Below are positions 42,134 to 51,430 of a stretch of 64,000 nt of DNA, piece by piece. Source of the stretch: Teichococcus rhizosphaerae. Its GTDB lineage: Bacteria > Pseudomonadota > Alphaproteobacteria > Acetobacterales > Acetobacteraceae. Position 1 is the first letter of the stretch. The number at the start of each line of letters is the position of its first letter. The position numbers were made by a program, and so were the translations under genes. Location of the stretch: contig NZ_PDNU01000028.1 of assembly GCF_002631185.1 (NCBI RefSeq), positions 24,476 through 88,475 on the forward strand, read 5' to 3'. Under the pieces are notes generated by a model. It was not told where the DNA came from, searched no databases, and was given only the letters and a program-made list of their open reading frames with translations.

Positions 42134-43228
42134 TCAGCCCTGGCCGGCCGAGACGGCGCTCACCAGCGCCACCACCGCCTGCCCCGGCCGCAGCCCCAGC
42201 CGCGCCACCGCTTCCCGTGTCACCCGCGCCAGCAGGGTGCTCTCCCCCACCGCCAGCCGCAGGAAGCACTCCGCATCGCCCCGCCGCTCGACCGCCCGCA
42301 GCGTGGCGGGCAGGGCATTGCCGGTGGAAAGCACCCCCGAAAGCGCCACGCCGGGCAGCGCCACCGCCACGTCGCGCGCGCGCACCCGCAGCCGGAGCGG
42401 CTGGCCGAGCGGCGCCTCCCGCCAGGAAACGCGGAGCCGGCCGCCGGGAAAGTCGAGCAGCGTCAGCCCCGCGGCAGGGTCCTGCGCCGCGACGTGGCAG
42501 GGCAGCACCACCCCCGCATCCCGCCGCGCCGCCAGCAGCGGCAGGTCGGTGCGCGCGGTGAGCGCGGCCAGCGGGCCGGCGGCGCGCACCTGCCCCGCCT
42601 CCAGCAGCACCAGCGTGTCCGCCAGCCGGTCCGCCTCGTCCAGCGCATGGGTGACATAGAGCATGGGCAGGCCCGCGCGGTCGCGCAGCGCCTCCAGGAA
42701 GGGCAGCACCTCCTGCCGGCGGGGGGCGTCGAGCGCCGCCAGCGGCTCGTCCAGCAGCAGCAGGCGGGGGCGGGCCAGCAGGGCGCGGCCCAGCGCCACG
42801 CGCTGCTTCTCGCCACCCGAGAGCCGCGCCGGGCGCCGCTCCAGCAGCGCCTCCAGCCCGAGCAGCGCCACCACCTCGGCAAAGCCCGGGCCCGCCGCCC
42901 CGCGCGGCGCGCGGCGCAGCCCGTAGCGCAGGTTGGACGCCACGGAGAGATGCGGAAACAGCCGCCCCTCCTGGAACACCGTGGCGCAGCGCCGTCGCTC
43001 GGGCGGCAGGAACACGCCCCGCGCCGTGTCGGTGAGCGGCGCGCCATCCAGCGCCACCCGCCCCGCGGCCGGGCGCAGCAGGCCGGCCACGGCGGCCAGG
43101 ATGCTGGACTTGCCGCTGCCCGAGGGCCCGAACAGCACCGTCACCCCCGGCGGCGCGGCGAAGGCGGCCTCCAGCGCGAAGGCGCCGAGGCGGTGGCGCA
43201 GCGAAACCTCCAGCATCAGCCGCGCCAC
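42134..43228 (-). CDS. modC: Molybdate ABC transporter ATPase
   Basis: Encodes 364 residues. Walker A VLFGPSGSGKSSILAAVAG near residues 31-49, the ModC-type VFLPPERRRCATVFQEGRLFPHLSV near 72-96, signature RLSGGEKQRVALGRALLARP near 134-153 and Walker B LLLLDEPLAALD near 155-166 are present. The C-terminal 65 residues are a molybdate-binding MOP domain (GVLSTGNALPATLRAVERRG to VALVSAVSAG). It powers molybdate uptake through ModB. modB ends 22 bases upstream. Confidence 0.95.
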   Translation of the reverse strand: MARLMLEVSLRHRLGAFALEAAFAAPPGVTVLFGPSGSGKSSILAAVAGLLRPAAGRVALDGAPLTDTARGVFLPPERRRCATVFQEGRLFPHLSVASNLRYGLRRAPRGAAGPGFAEVVALLGLEALLERRPARLSGGEKQRVALGRALLARPRLLLLDEPLAALDAPRRQEVLPFLEALRDRAGLPMLYVTHALDEADRLADTLVLLEAGQVRAAGPLAALTARTDLPLLAARRDAGVVLPCHVAAQDPAAGLTLLDFPGGRLRVSWREAPLGQPLRLRVRARDVAVALPGVALSGVLSTGNALPATLRAVERRGDAECFLRLAVGESTLLARVTREAVARLGLRPGQAVVALVSAVSAGQG

Positions 43229-43250
43229 CTCCGCCTCATGGCCGTTCCCC

Positions 43251-43949
43251 TCATGCCCGCCCCAGCAGCCGGGCCAGGCGGCGCGACAGCAGGTCGGCCG
43301 AGAGCAGCCCGGTGATGGCCAGCGCGAAGGCGATGCCCGCCAGCCGCGCCGCCGTGGCCTCGCCGCCCGGCACCTGGGTGGCGGTGTAGATGGCCAGCGG
43401 CAGGGTCTGCGTCTCGCCCGGCACGTTGGAGGCGAAGGTGATGATGGCGCCGAACTCGCCGAGGCCCGCCGCGAAGGCCACCACCGCGCCGGACAGGATG
43501 CCGGGCGCCATCATCGGCAGCGTCACGGTGAGGAAGCGGTCCAGCCGGCCGGCGCCGAGCGTCGCCGCCGCCTCCTCCAGCCCGCGGTCCAGCCCGTCCA
43601 GCGACAGGCGGATGGCGCGGACGATGAGCGGAAAGGTCATCACCGCCGTGGCCAGGGCGGCACCCGCGCTGGTGAAGGCCAGGCGGATGCCGAACCACTC
43701 GGCCAGCGGCGCTCCCACCGGGCCGCGCAGGCCGAAGACCATCAGCAGCGCCCAGCCGGTGACCACGGGCGGCACCACCAGGGGGAGGTGCACCACGGCA
43801 TCCAGCAGGGTGCGGCCGGGAAAGCGGCCGCGCGCCAGGGCCAGCGCCACCAGGATGGCGGGGGGCAGCGAGAACGCCACGGCGCGCAGGGAAACGCTGA
43901 GCGAAAGGCGGACGGCCTCCCATTCCTCGGGGCTCAGCATCGGCGGCAC
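43251..43949 (-). CDS. modB: Molybdate ABC transporter permease
   Basis: Encodes 232 residues with five or six helices. LPLVVPPVVTGWALLMVFG near residues 55-73 and the permease loop GLEEAAATLGAGRLDRFLTV near 118-137 followed by GLGEFGAIITFASN are typical of ModB. A second ATG three codons in (MLSPEEW) is a possible start. The start codon is only a few bases from a double-hairpin element that separates it from modA. Confidence 0.94.
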   Translation of the reverse strand: MPPMLSPEEWEAVRLSLSVSLRAVAFSLPPAILVALALARGRFPGRTLLDAVVHLPLVVPPVVTGWALLMVFGLRGPVGAPLAEWFGIRLAFTSAGAALATAVMTFPLIVRAIRLSLDGLDRGLEEAAATLGAGRLDRFLTVTLPMMAPGILSGAVVAFAAGLGEFGAIITFASNVPGETQTLPLAIYTATQVPGGEATAARLAGIAFALAITGLLSADLLSRRLARLLGRA

Positions 43950-43953
43950 GCGA

Positions 43954-44021
43954 GGGCAGGAGGGGCGCCGCCCCTCCTGCCCGCCGGGGGAGCTGAGTTC
44001 CCCCGGACCCCCACCTCCGTC
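43954..44021. repeat. Double-hairpin element, copy 4
   Basis: Hairpin A at 43954-43982 has 14-base arms GGGCAGGAGGGGCG and CGCCCCTCCTGCCC around one C. Hairpin B at 43986-44004 is GGGGGAGCT-G-AGTTCCCCC with one G-T pair, and the tail GGACCCCCACCTCCGTC follows. It fills the modB-modA gap and its end overlaps the modA stop codon (44022-44020). Confidence 0.85.
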
Positions 44022-44817
44022 ATTCGGGGAGCGAGAAGCCGGCGCGGCGCCAGGCGGGGGCGGCCTCGGGGCCCTTCAGGAAGGCCAGCAGCGCCTCGGC
44101 GCCAGGGGCCGCGTCGCGGGTCAGGGCAAAGGGATAGGAGATCGGCGGGTGGCTGCCGGGCGGAAAGCGGCCCACCACGCGCACCTTGCCGCTCGCCGCC
44201 GCGTCCGTGCCGTAGACGATGCCGAGCGGCGCCTCGCCGCGCTCCACCAGCAGCAGCGCGGCCCGCACGTTCTCGGCGCGCGCCAGGCGCGGGCGGAGCT
44301 CGTCCCAAAGCCCGAGGCTGGCCAGCGCCCGCTCGGCATAGCGGCCGGCCGGCACATGCGCCGGATCCCCCACCGCCAGCCGGCCCGAAGCGCCCAGCCG
44401 CGCGGCGATGCCGGCCGGTTCCACAGGCGTGGGCTGGTCCGCCGGCGCCACCAGCACCAGCGTGTTGCCGAGCATCGAGGCGCGGGTTCCGGGCCGGACC
44501 AGGCCGCGCTCCTGGAGGTGGTCCATCCACGCCTCGTCGGCCGAGGCGAACAGGTCGGCCCGCGCCCCCTGCTCGATCTGCCGCGCCAGCACGGAGGAGG
44601 AGGCGAAGGACATGCGCAGCGGCGCGCCCCCCCTGGCCTGCCAGGCGGCGTCCTGCGCCCGCATCGCATCCTGCAGGCTGGCGGCGGCGAACACGGTGAC
44701 GCTGGCCGGCGCCTGGGCATGGGCCTGGGCCTGGGCCTGGGCGGGGCGCAGCGGCAGCAGGGCGGGGGTGGCCAGCGGGCTGAGAAGCAGGCTGGCGAGC
44801 AGGGCGCGGCGTCGCAT
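44020..44817 (-). CDS. modA: Molybdate-binding periplasmic protein
   Basis: Encodes 265 residues. The start MRRRALLASLLLSPLATPAL gives a signal peptide, followed by an unusual QAQAQAHAQAPAS stretch encoded by a hexamer-like run. The mature protein has VFAAASLQDAMRAQDAAW near residues 42-59, the substrate loop SFASSSVLARQIEQGARADLF near 71-91 and GIVYGTDAAASGKV near 206-219, all typical of ModA. It captures molybdate for ModBC. First gene of modA-modB-modC, divergent from modE. Confidence 0.94.
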   Translation of the reverse strand: MRRRALLASLLLSPLATPALLPLRPAQAQAQAHAQAPASVTVFAAASLQDAMRAQDAAWQARGGAPLRMSFASSSVLARQIEQGARADLFASADEAWMDHLQERGLVRPGTRASMLGNTLVLVAPADQPTPVEPAGIAARLGASGRLAVGDPAHVPAGRYAERALASLGLWDELRPRLARAENVRAALLLVERGEAPLGIVYGTDAAASGKVRVVGRFPPGSHPPISYPFALTRDAAPGAEALLAFLKGPEAAPAWRRAGFSLPE

Positions 44818-44826
44818 GGGCGGGGA

Positions 44827-44850
44827 CGTTATGTTCTGGCCGATACAACG
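44827..44850. promoter_or_regulatory. Candidate ModE operator
   Basis: CGTTATGT and ATACAACG are inverted half-sites (two mismatches) separated by eight bases, in the 76-base gap between divergent modA and modE. The half-site and spacing resemble ModE boxes (CGNTATA-N6-8-TATANCG). It is ideally placed to repress modA when molybdate is abundant. Confidence 0.6.
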
Positions 44851-44893
44851 GCAAGCCTGGAAGCACGGGCGCCCGCATGCTTTGCTGCGGCCC

Positions 44894-45262
44894 ATGGAAC
44901 AGGGGGAGCGCGCGCCGCCGGCGGTGCGGCATCTGCGGGTGGCGGTGGGCGAGGCGGCGCAGCTCGGCCCCGGCAAGGCCGACCTGCTGCAGGCGGTGGC
45001 CGAGCTGGGCTCGATCAGCGCCGCCGGGCGTGCCACCGGCATGTCCTATGCCCGCGCCTGGCGGCTGCTGGAGGCGCTGGAGGCCGGGTTCGGCCAGGCC
45101 CTGGTGCAGGCCTCGCGCGGCGGCAGCAGCGGCGGCGGCGCCCGCCTCACCCCGCTGGGCGAGGCGGTGCTCGCCGCCTACCGGCGCATGCAGGCCAAGG
45201 CCGAGGCCGCCGTGGCGCCCGAGGTGGAAGAGCTGCGCGCGCTGCTGCGGGCGCCGCGCTGA
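44894..45262 (+). CDS. modE: Short ModE-type regulator (DNA-binding domain only)
   Basis: Encodes 122 residues. LGPGKADLLQAVAELGSISA near residues 25-44 followed by GRATGMSYARAWRLLEALEA is the ModE winged helix-turn-helix, and GGGARLTPLGEAVLAAYRRM is the conserved wing/linker. The usual C-terminal molybdate-binding MOP pair of ModE is absent, so the protein may sense molybdate indirectly or through another MOP protein. Divergent from modA. Confidence 0.88.
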   Translation: MEQGERAPPAVRHLRVAVGEAAQLGPGKADLLQAVAELGSISAAGRATGMSYARAWRLLEALEAGFGQALVQASRGGSSGGGARLTPLGEAVLAAYRRMQAKAEAAVAPEVEELRALLRAPR

Positions 45263-45506
45263 AGCCGGGGCTTGGCCTGGGCCTGGGCCGGCCACGGCCA
45301 TCCGGCGGGGAGCGCCGCGCCTGGCTTCCGCGCGACCCTGCCCGCCATGCCGCGCCGGTCCGCGGCCCGGTGCGGCGCAGGCCGGGCAGCGGGCCGCCGC
45401 GCATGATCCGCCGTGAGGAAGCCCTGGCCTCCTGGTTCCTCCTCAACCGGCGGAAACAAGGACCAGGGCGCGGGGAGGGAACTTCCTTTCCCGCCCTTTC
45501 CTCATT

Positions 45507-47777
45507 CTAGCCCGCGCGCCGCCTGCCGCCGCGCTTCTTCTCCGGGTCGTACCCGCCGCCTCCCGGCCCGAGCGGCTTGGGCTTCCATTCCCCCTTGCCG
45601 CGCCCGCCACGCTTCGGCGCGGCCTCCTGCCCGCCGCCGCGCCTCGGCGCCGCTTCCTGCATGGAGCGCCCGGCGCGGTTCGGCTCCAGCGCCGGACCAT
45701 TGGCGTTGGCGGGGGCGGCGAGGCCCAGCTCCATGTTCTCCAGCCGCTTGATCTCGTCGCGCAGGCGGGCGGCGGTCTCGAACTCCAGGTCGGCCGCGGC
45801 GGCGCGCATCTTGCGCTCCAGCTCGGCGATGGAGGCGCGCAGGTCCTTGCCGACGAACTCGACCGGCCCGTCCTCCTCGGCCGCGGTGGGCGCCACGGTG
45901 ACGTAGTCCTGCTCGTAGACCGATTGCAGCACGTCGCTGATCTGGCGGCGGATGGTCTGCGGCGTGATGCCATGCGCGGCGTTCCAGGCCTGCTGCTTGG
46001 CGCGGCGGCGGTCGGTCTCCTCCAGCGCGCGGCGCATGCTTTCCGTCATGCGGTCGGCGTAGAGCACCACGCGCCCCTCGGCGTTGCGCGCGGCGCGGCC
46101 GATGGTCTGGATCAGCGAGGTGGTGGAGCGCAGGAAGCCCTCCTTGTCGGCGTCGAGGATGGCGACCAGGGCGCATTCGGGGATGTCGAGGCCCTCGCGC
46201 AGCAGGTTGATGCCCACCAGCACGTCGAACACGCCCTTGCGCAGGTCGCGGATGATTTCTATCCGCTCCAGCGTATCGACATCGGAATGTAGATACCGGA
46301 CCTTGATGCCGGCCTCGGTCATGTATTCCGTCAGGTCCTCGGCCATGCGCTTGGTCAGGGTGGTGACGAGCACGCGGCCGCCCTTCTCCATCACCGCGCG
46401 GCACTCGGCCAGCAGGTCGTCCACCTGGCCTTCCACGGGGCGGATCTCCACCGGCGGGTCGATCAGCCCGGTGGGGCGGATCACCTGCTCGGCGAAGCTG
46501 CCGCCCGTCCGCTCCATCTCCCACGCCCCCGGCGTGGCGCTGACGAAGATGCTGTCGGGGCGGAAGCTGTCCCATTCCTCGAACTTCAGCGGCCGGTTGT
46601 CCATGCAGGAGGGCAGCCGGAAGCCGAACTCGGACAGGATGGTCTTGCGCGCGAAGTCGCCCCGGTACATGCCGCCGATCTGCGGCACCGTGACATGGCT
46701 TTCATCGACGATCAGCAGCGCGTTCTCGGGCAGGTACTCGAACAGCGTCGGCGGCGGCTGGCCGGGGCCGCGCCCGGACAGGTACCGGGAATAGTTCTCG
46801 ATGCCTTTGCAGGAGCCGGTGGTCTCCATCATCTCCAGGTCGAAGGTGGTGCGCTGCTCCAGACGCTGCGCCTCCAGCAGCTTGCCCTCGGCGGTCAGCT
46901 CCTCCAGCCGCTGCTTCAGCTCCACCCGGATGTCGCGGATCGCCTGCAGCAGCGTCGGCCGCGGCGTCACGTAGTGGCTGTTGGCGTAGACCGCGATGCT
47001 TTCCATCTCGCCGGCGATCTCGCCGGTCAGCGGGTCGAACTCGCGCAGCGAATCCACCTCGTCGCCGAACAGCGAGACGCGCCAGGCGCGGTCCTCGAGG
47101 TGCGAGGGCCAGATGTCCACCGTCTCGCCGCGCACGCGGAAGGTGCCGCGCTGGAAGCCAGCGTCGTTGCGGCGGTATTGCTGCTCCACCAGCGCCTTGA
47201 GCAGCTGCTCGCGCGCGATGCGGCCGCCGAGCTGCAGCTTGACCACCATGTTGGAGTAAAGCTCGACCGAGCCGATGCCGTAGATGCAGGAAACGGAGGC
47301 GACGATGATGACGTCGCTCCGCTCCAGCAGCGCCTGGGTGGCGCTGTGCCGCATCCGGTCGATCTGCTCGTTGATCTGCGCGTCCTTCTCGATATAGGTG
47401 TCGGAGCGCGGGACATAGGCTTCCGGCTGGTAGTAGTCGTAGTAGCTGACGAAGTACTCGACCGCGTTCTCGGGGAAGAAGGACTTCATCTCGCCATAGA
47501 GCTGCGCCGCCAGCGTCTTGTTGGGCGCCAGGATCAGCGTCGGGCGCTGCTGCGCCTCGATCACCTTGGCCATGCTGAAGGTCTTGCCCGAGCCGGTGAC
47601 GCCGAGCAGCACCTGGTCCCGCTCCCCCTGCTCCAGCCCCTCCACCAGCTGCGCGATGGCGGTGGGCTGGTCGCCCGCCGGCTCATAGGGCGAGACCACC
47701 TCCAGCCGCCGGGTGCGGGGCGGGGCGGGGCGCCGGGGCGGCAGGAAGGGGGTGGCGGCGGGGATGATGTGGTTCAT
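45507..47777 (-). CDS. uvrB: Excinuclease ABC subunit B
   Basis: Encodes 756 residues, started at [11 protein letters not shown]. Walker A is [20 protein letters not shown] near residues 60-79, the damage-probing hairpin [20 protein letters not shown] near 113-132, the helicase motif [18 protein letters not shown] near 363-380 and [20 protein letters not shown] near 565-584. The UVR domain ([20 protein letters not shown]) lies near 655-674, then a Gly/Lys/Pro-rich tail of about 60 residues common in alphaproteobacteria. Stands alone between modE and an unknown gene. Confidence 0.97.
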   Translation of the reverse strand: MNHIIPAATPFLPPRRPAPPRTRRLEVVSPYEPAGDQPTAIAQLVEGLEQGERDQVLLGVTGSGKTFSMAKVIEAQQRPTLILAPNKTLAAQLYGEMKSFFPENAVEYFVSYYDYYQPEAYVPRSDTYIEKDAQINEQIDRMRHSATQALLERSDVIIVASVSCIYGIGSVELYSNMVVKLQLGGRIAREQLLKALVEQQYRRNDAGFQRGTFRVRGETVDIWPSHLEDRAWRVSLFGDEVDSLREFDPLTGEIAGEMESIAVYANSHYVTPRPTLLQAIRDIRVELKQRLEELTAEGKLLEAQRLEQRTTFDLEMMETTGSCKGIENYSRYLSGRGPGQPPPTLFEYLPENALLIVDESHVTVPQIGGMYRGDFARKTILSEFGFRLPSCMDNRPLKFEEWDSFRPDSIFVSATPGAWEMERTGGSFAEQVIRPTGLIDPPVEIRPVEGQVDDLLAECRAVMEKGGRVLVTTLTKRMAEDLTEYMTEAGIKVRYLHSDVDTLERIEIIRDLRKGVFDVLVGINLLREGLDIPECALVAILDADKEGFLRSTTSLIQTIGRAARNAEGRVVLYADRMTESMRRALEETDRRRAKQQAWNAAHGITPQTIRRQISDVLQSVYEQDYVTVAPTAAEEDGPVEFVGKDLRASIAELERKMRAAAADLEFETAARLRDEIKRLENMELGLAAPANANGPALEPNRAGRSMQEAAPRRGGGQEAAPKRGGRGKGEWKPKPLGPGGGGYDPEKKRGGRRRAG

Positions 47778-47999
47778 GCGGCGGTCACCGGATTGCGGAT
47801 CAGGCATGTGGGGCGGTGGGGCGCAGGATGCCAGCACCCGGAACGGGCCATGAACACGATTCGGCGCGCCCGGTGCTGCGGAACAGGCCCTTAACGTTTC
47901 CGCGAGAAAATCACGGACCTTTAAGGCTTGTTAACCTTTTTCAAGGAAAAGCCCCGGATGGGCCCGGCTGGCGCGGCCCTGGGCGAGAAGGGGCACAGA

Positions 48000-48359
48000 A
48001 TGTGCGGCATCGGCGTTTCCGGGGAGGCTGGCCGCCTGAGCGCCGCGGAGATCGCGGCGATCACCACCGGGCTGCGGAGCCTGCCCGAGCCCTGGAGCCT
48101 CTTTCCCAGCGTCGGCTGCGAGGGCGAGGTGACGCTGATGGCCACCCCTGCCTGGGCCGACGAGGCGGGCAGCGGGGAGGACTGGGCGGTGCTGATGCAG
48201 GGTGCCCCCGGGGGCATCCGCCTGCTGCTGAGCGCGGGCGAGGCGCTGGACGAGATCGGCGTGGCACCCGGCCCGGAAGCGGCCATTCGCCTCGCGCGGG
48301 AAGCGGCGCGGCGCCACCGCGCCGGCCTGGAGCGCCCTGGGGGGTGCCGGGCGGCCTAG
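48000..48359 (+). CDS. Small protein of unknown function
   Basis: Encodes 119 residues, MCGIGVSGEAGRLSAAEIAA at the start. The ATG at 48000 has GAAGGGG eight bases upstream, better than the in-frame ATG at 47928. It is predicted soluble with two N-terminal Cys, an alternating strand/helix pattern and a basic C-terminal helix (AREAARRHRAGLE). I do not recognise a family. It stops four bases before the convergent gshA end. The upstream 160 bases are AT-rich and probably hold its promoter. Confidence 0.65.
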   Translation: MCGIGVSGEAGRLSAAEIAAITTGLRSLPEPWSLFPSVGCEGEVTLMATPAWADEAGSGEDWAVLMQGAPGGIRLLLSAGEALDEIGVAPGPEAAIRLAREAARRHRAGLERPGGCRAA

Positions 48360-48363
48360 CGGC

Positions 48364-49707
48364 TCAGACCGCCGCCGCCGCCATGATGCGCGAGACGTCG
48401 CCGCCCCATTCGGTGGCGTGCAGCCGCAGCCAGCGGTCGGCCTGGGTCTCGCCGCTTTCCACGATCCGCTCCAGCGGCGCCAGGTGACGCTCCTCGCCAA
48501 GCCCCCGGGCGCGCAGTCCGTCCCGCGCGATGGCCACCGCCACATGCGCCAGCTCCCGCACCGTGGCGCCCCGGAAAGGGGTGGCAAGCCCGCCCTCCGG
48601 CACCGCCACGCGCAGCGCCTGCATCTCCGCCACCTCCCAGCCGCGCACCAGGGCGGCGGCCGCCTTCTGCGCCGCGTCGTCATACAGCAGGCCGGTCCAG
48701 AAGGCGGACAGCGCCACCATCATCTCCGGGCTGCCGGCATCGGCGCCGCGCATCTCCAGGAAGCGCTTGAGGCGGACATCGGTGAACACGGTGGTCACGT
48801 GGTCCGCCCAGTCCCCCATGGTGGCCCCGATGCCGGGATGGCCGGGCAGGCCGCGCGCCATGAACTGGCGGAAGGTGGAGCCGGTGGCGTCGATCCACTG
48901 GCCCTGCCGCATGATGAAGTACATCGGCACGTCGAGCACATGCTCGGCGAAGCGCTCGAAACCGAAGCCCGGCTCGAACACCACGGGGGGGATGCCGGTG
49001 CGGTCCGGGTCCGTCTCGGTCCAGACGCGGCCGCGCAGGGTGCGCAGGCCATTGGGACGGCCCTCGCGGAAGGGGGAGTTGGCGAAGAGGGCGGTGGCCA
49101 GCGGCTGCAGCGCCAGGCTGACGCGCAGCTTCTCCACCATGTCGGCCTCGTCGCCGAAATCGAGGTTCACCTGCACGGTGCAGGTGCGCAGCATCATGTC
49201 GAGCCCCATGGCGCCGACGCGGGGCATGTACTGGCGCATGATGGCGTAGCGGCCCTTGGGCATCCACGGCATCGCGTCGCGCGTCGCCAGCGGGTGGAAG
49301 CCGAGCGGCGCGAAGCCGAGGCCGAGCGGCGCCGCCACCTCCCGCACCTCGCGCAGATGGTCGGCCAGCTCCGCCTCGGTGCCGTGCAGGTCCTCGAGCG
49401 GCGCGCCGGACAGCTCGAACTGCCCGCCCGGCTCCAGGCTCACCGAGGCATTGCCGCGCTTCAGCCCGATCGGCTTGCCGCGGTCCAGGATCGGCTCCCA
49501 GCCCAGCCGCTCCAGCCCCTCCAGCATGGCGCGGATGCCGCCCGGCTCGTAGGGCGGGGGCGAGAGGTCGTCGCGGCGGAAGCCGAACTTCTCGTGCTCG
49601 GTGCCGATGCGCCACGCGGCGCGCGGCTTGCTGCCCTGGGCGAACCACTCCGCCAGCTGCCGCACGGATGTGATCGGCGTGAGATCGGCCTCGCCGGGAT
49701 TCGACAT
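48364..49707 (-). CDS. gshA: Glutamate-cysteine ligase (plant/alphaproteobacterial type)
   Basis: Encodes 447 residues. The start at 49707 has GGAAGG five bases upstream; a GTG two codons earlier is less likely. RIGTEHEKFGFRRDDL near residues 34-49, VSLEPGGQFELSGAPL near 90-105, RTCTVQVNLDF near 175-185 and MYFIMRQGQWIDATGSTF near 262-279 are typical of the plant-like GCL family. It makes gamma-glutamylcysteine, the first step to glutathione. Divergent upstream neighbour is none; rsmE lies behind its start on the same strand with a 66-base gap. Confidence 0.93.
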   Translation of the reverse strand: MSNPGEADLTPITSVRQLAEWFAQGSKPRAAWRIGTEHEKFGFRRDDLSPPPYEPGGIRAMLEGLERLGWEPILDRGKPIGLKRGNASVSLEPGGQFELSGAPLEDLHGTEAELADHLREVREVAAPLGLGFAPLGFHPLATRDAMPWMPKGRYAIMRQYMPRVGAMGLDMMLRTCTVQVNLDFGDEADMVEKLRVSLALQPLATALFANSPFREGRPNGLRTLRGRVWTETDPDRTGIPPVVFEPGFGFERFAEHVLDVPMYFIMRQGQWIDATGSTFRQFMARGLPGHPGIGATMGDWADHVTTVFTDVRLKRFLEMRGADAGSPEMMVALSAFWTGLLYDDAAQKAAAALVRGWEVAEMQALRVAVPEGGLATPFRGATVRELAHVAVAIARDGLRARGLGEERHLAPLERIVESGETQADRWLRLHATEWGGDVSRIMAAAAV

Positions 49708-49773
49708 GGTCACCTTCCGTGCGCCCCGGGCTCGGGCGGGCGCCCGGCGTGGCTGGGTGGAGAGAGAGATACC

Positions 49774-50502
49774 TCAGGAGGGAGCGGCCCAGTCCCCCGC
49801 CAGCGCCTGCAGCACGGCGAGGCCCGAGACCGCTGCCGTCTCGGCCCGCAGGATGCGGGGCCCGAGCGCGGCCGGTGAAACAAAGGGGCGCCGGCGCACC
49901 GCGTCAAGTTCCGCCTCGGTGAATCCCCCCTCCGGCCCCACGAGAAGCCCGATGGGCGGCGCCTTTCCCTGCAGAACCACGCGCATGGACGGTGCATTGC
50001 CCCGCGCGTCGCCCACCAGCAAGGGCGCCCCGTCCCAGGCATCGAGCGCCGCGTGCAGGTCGAGCGGCGGCGCGATCCCGGGCAGGTCCAGCCGCTCGCA
50101 CTGCTCCGCCGCCTCCCGCGCGATGGCGGAAAGCCGCTCCAGGTTCACCCGCCCCACCACGCAGCGGGCGGTGAACACCGGCTGGATGCGGCGCACGCCA
50201 AGCTCCGTCGCCTTCTCCACGATCCAGTCCATGGCGTCGCGCTTCACCGGCGCCAGCAGCAGGCGCAGGTCGGGCGAGGCGGCCTGGGGACGCAGCAGGG
50301 CCTCGGGGCGGAACAGCGCCTTGTCCTTCCGCAGGCTGGCGATGCCGGCGCGCCACTCGCCGTCCCGGCCGTTGAACAGCACCACGGGGTCGCCTTCCCG
50401 CTTGCGCATCACCTGGCCCAGATAGTGGCCCTGGCCGGGCAGCCCCGGAACCTCCGCCCCCGCGCCGAGGGCGGCTTCGACATACAGGCGTGGGATGGAC
50501 AT
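49774..50502 (-). CDS. rsmE: 16S rRNA m3U1498 methyltransferase
   Basis: Encodes 242 residues. IPRLYVEAALGAGAEVPL-like opening, HYLGQVMRKREGDPVVLFNG near residues 26-45, KRDAMDWIVEKATELGVRRI near 87-106 and the SPOUT knot with LLVGPEGGFTEAELDAV near 185-201 and LGPRILRAETA near 214-224 identify RsmE. It modifies 16S rRNA in the decoding region. Its start is about 30 bases from the divergent ubiA start. Confidence 0.93.
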   Translation of the reverse strand: MSIPRLYVEAALGAGAEVPGLPGQGHYLGQVMRKREGDPVVLFNGRDGEWRAGIASLRKDKALFRPEALLRPQAASPDLRLLLAPVKRDAMDWIVEKATELGVRRIQPVFTARCVVGRVNLERLSAIAREAAEQCERLDLPGIAPPLDLHAALDAWDGAPLLVGDARGNAPSMRVVLQGKAPPIGLLVGPEGGFTEAELDAVRRRPFVSPAALGPRILRAETAAVSGLAVLQALAGDWAAPS

Positions 50503-50530
50503 GGCGCCCTCCGGCGAGGCTTATAGGGAC

Positions 50531-51430
50531 GTGAACACGCACACCGATATCCGCGCGCGCGGCTGGGTCGCGCAACTCCCCGAGGCCTGGCGGCCCTTCG
50601 CCCTGCTGATGCGGCTGGACCGGCCCATCGGCGCCTGGCTGCTGTTCCTGCCGGCGCTCTGGGCCTTCGCCCTGGCGGCGCCGGGCTGGGGGGTGGGCGT
50701 CGCGCTCATCCTGCTGTTCGGCATCGGCTCGGTGGTGATGCGGGGCGCGGGCTGCGTCGTCAACGACCTGTGGGACCGCGACCTGGACCGGCAGGTGACG
50801 CGCACCGCGGGCCGCCCGCTGGCCTCCGGCGCCGTCTCGCCGCGCCAGGCGGTGGCCTTCCTGGGCGCGCTGCTGGCGCTGGGCCTGGTCATCCTGGTGC
50901 AGCTGAACGGGCTGTCCATCCTGCTCGGCGTGGTGTCGCTGGTGCCGGTGGCGCTCTACCCGCTGGCCAAGCGGGTGACGGACTGGCCGCAGGCGGTGCT
51001 GGGCCTCACCTTCTCCTGGGGCGCGCCGATGGGCTACGCCGCCGCCACCGGCCGGCTCGATGCTCCCGGCCTGCTGCTCTACGCCGCCGCCTTCCTCTGG
51101 ATCCTGGGCTACGACACCATCTACGCCCACCAGGACCGCGAGGACGACGCGCTGGTGGGCGTGCGCAGCAGCGCGCGGCGCCTCGGCGAGCGCACCCGGC
51201 CCTTCCTCATCGCCTGCTATGGCGGCGCCGTGGCGCTGCTGCTGGCGGCGGGCTGGCGGGCGGGCATGGGGCCGCTCTTCTTTCCGGCCCTGCTGCTGCC
51301 GGCCCTGGTGCTGGGCTGGCAGGTGGCGCGGCTCGACATCCATGACCCCGCCCGCTGCCTGCGCCTGTTCCAGAACAACCGCGAGGTCGGGCTGCTGATC
51401 GCCCTTGCCTTCCTGGCCGGCCGCCTGTGA
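50531..51430 (+). CDS. ubiA: 4-hydroxybenzoate polyprenyltransferase
   Basis: Encodes 299 residues from a GTG at 50531; an ATG at 50495 is in frame but would overlap the divergent rsmE. Eight or so helices. The first Asp-rich motif is NDLWDRDLDRQVTRTAGRPL near residues 77-96 and the second DREDDALVGVRSSARRLGER near 202-221, both metal-pyrophosphate sites. MRLDRPIGAWLLFLPALWAF near 26-45 matches UbiA. It prenylates 4-hydroxybenzoate in ubiquinone synthesis. The stop overlaps the next gene by GTGA. Confidence 0.95.
   Translation: MNTHTDIRARGWVAQLPEAWRPFALLMRLDRPIGAWLLFLPALWAFALAAPGWGVGVALILLFGIGSVVMRGAGCVVNDLWDRDLDRQVTRTAGRPLASGAVSPRQAVAFLGALLALGLVILVQLNGLSILLGVVSLVPVALYPLAKRVTDWPQAVLGLTFSWGAPMGYAAATGRLDAPGLLLYAAAFLWILGYDTIYAHQDREDDALVGVRSSARRLGERTRPFLIACYGGAVALLLAAGWRAGMGPLFFPALLLPALVLGWQVARLDIHDPARCLRLFQNNREVGLLIALAFLAGRL

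Noticed and set aside
44700..44760. Hexamer-like run GCCTGG in the start of modA
   Set aside because: It is a short low-complexity run encoding the AQAQAQ linker after the signal peptide, too short and degenerate to list as a repeat.
45430..45500. Hairpin after uvrB (GGGAAAGGAAGTTCCCTCCC on the reverse strand)
   Set aside because: Pairing is imperfect and no T-run follows, so I did not call a terminator.
47921..47934. TTAA-N6-TTAA resembling a CtrA site upstream of the unknown gene at 48000
   Set aside because: The accepted spacing is seven bases and no other support is present.
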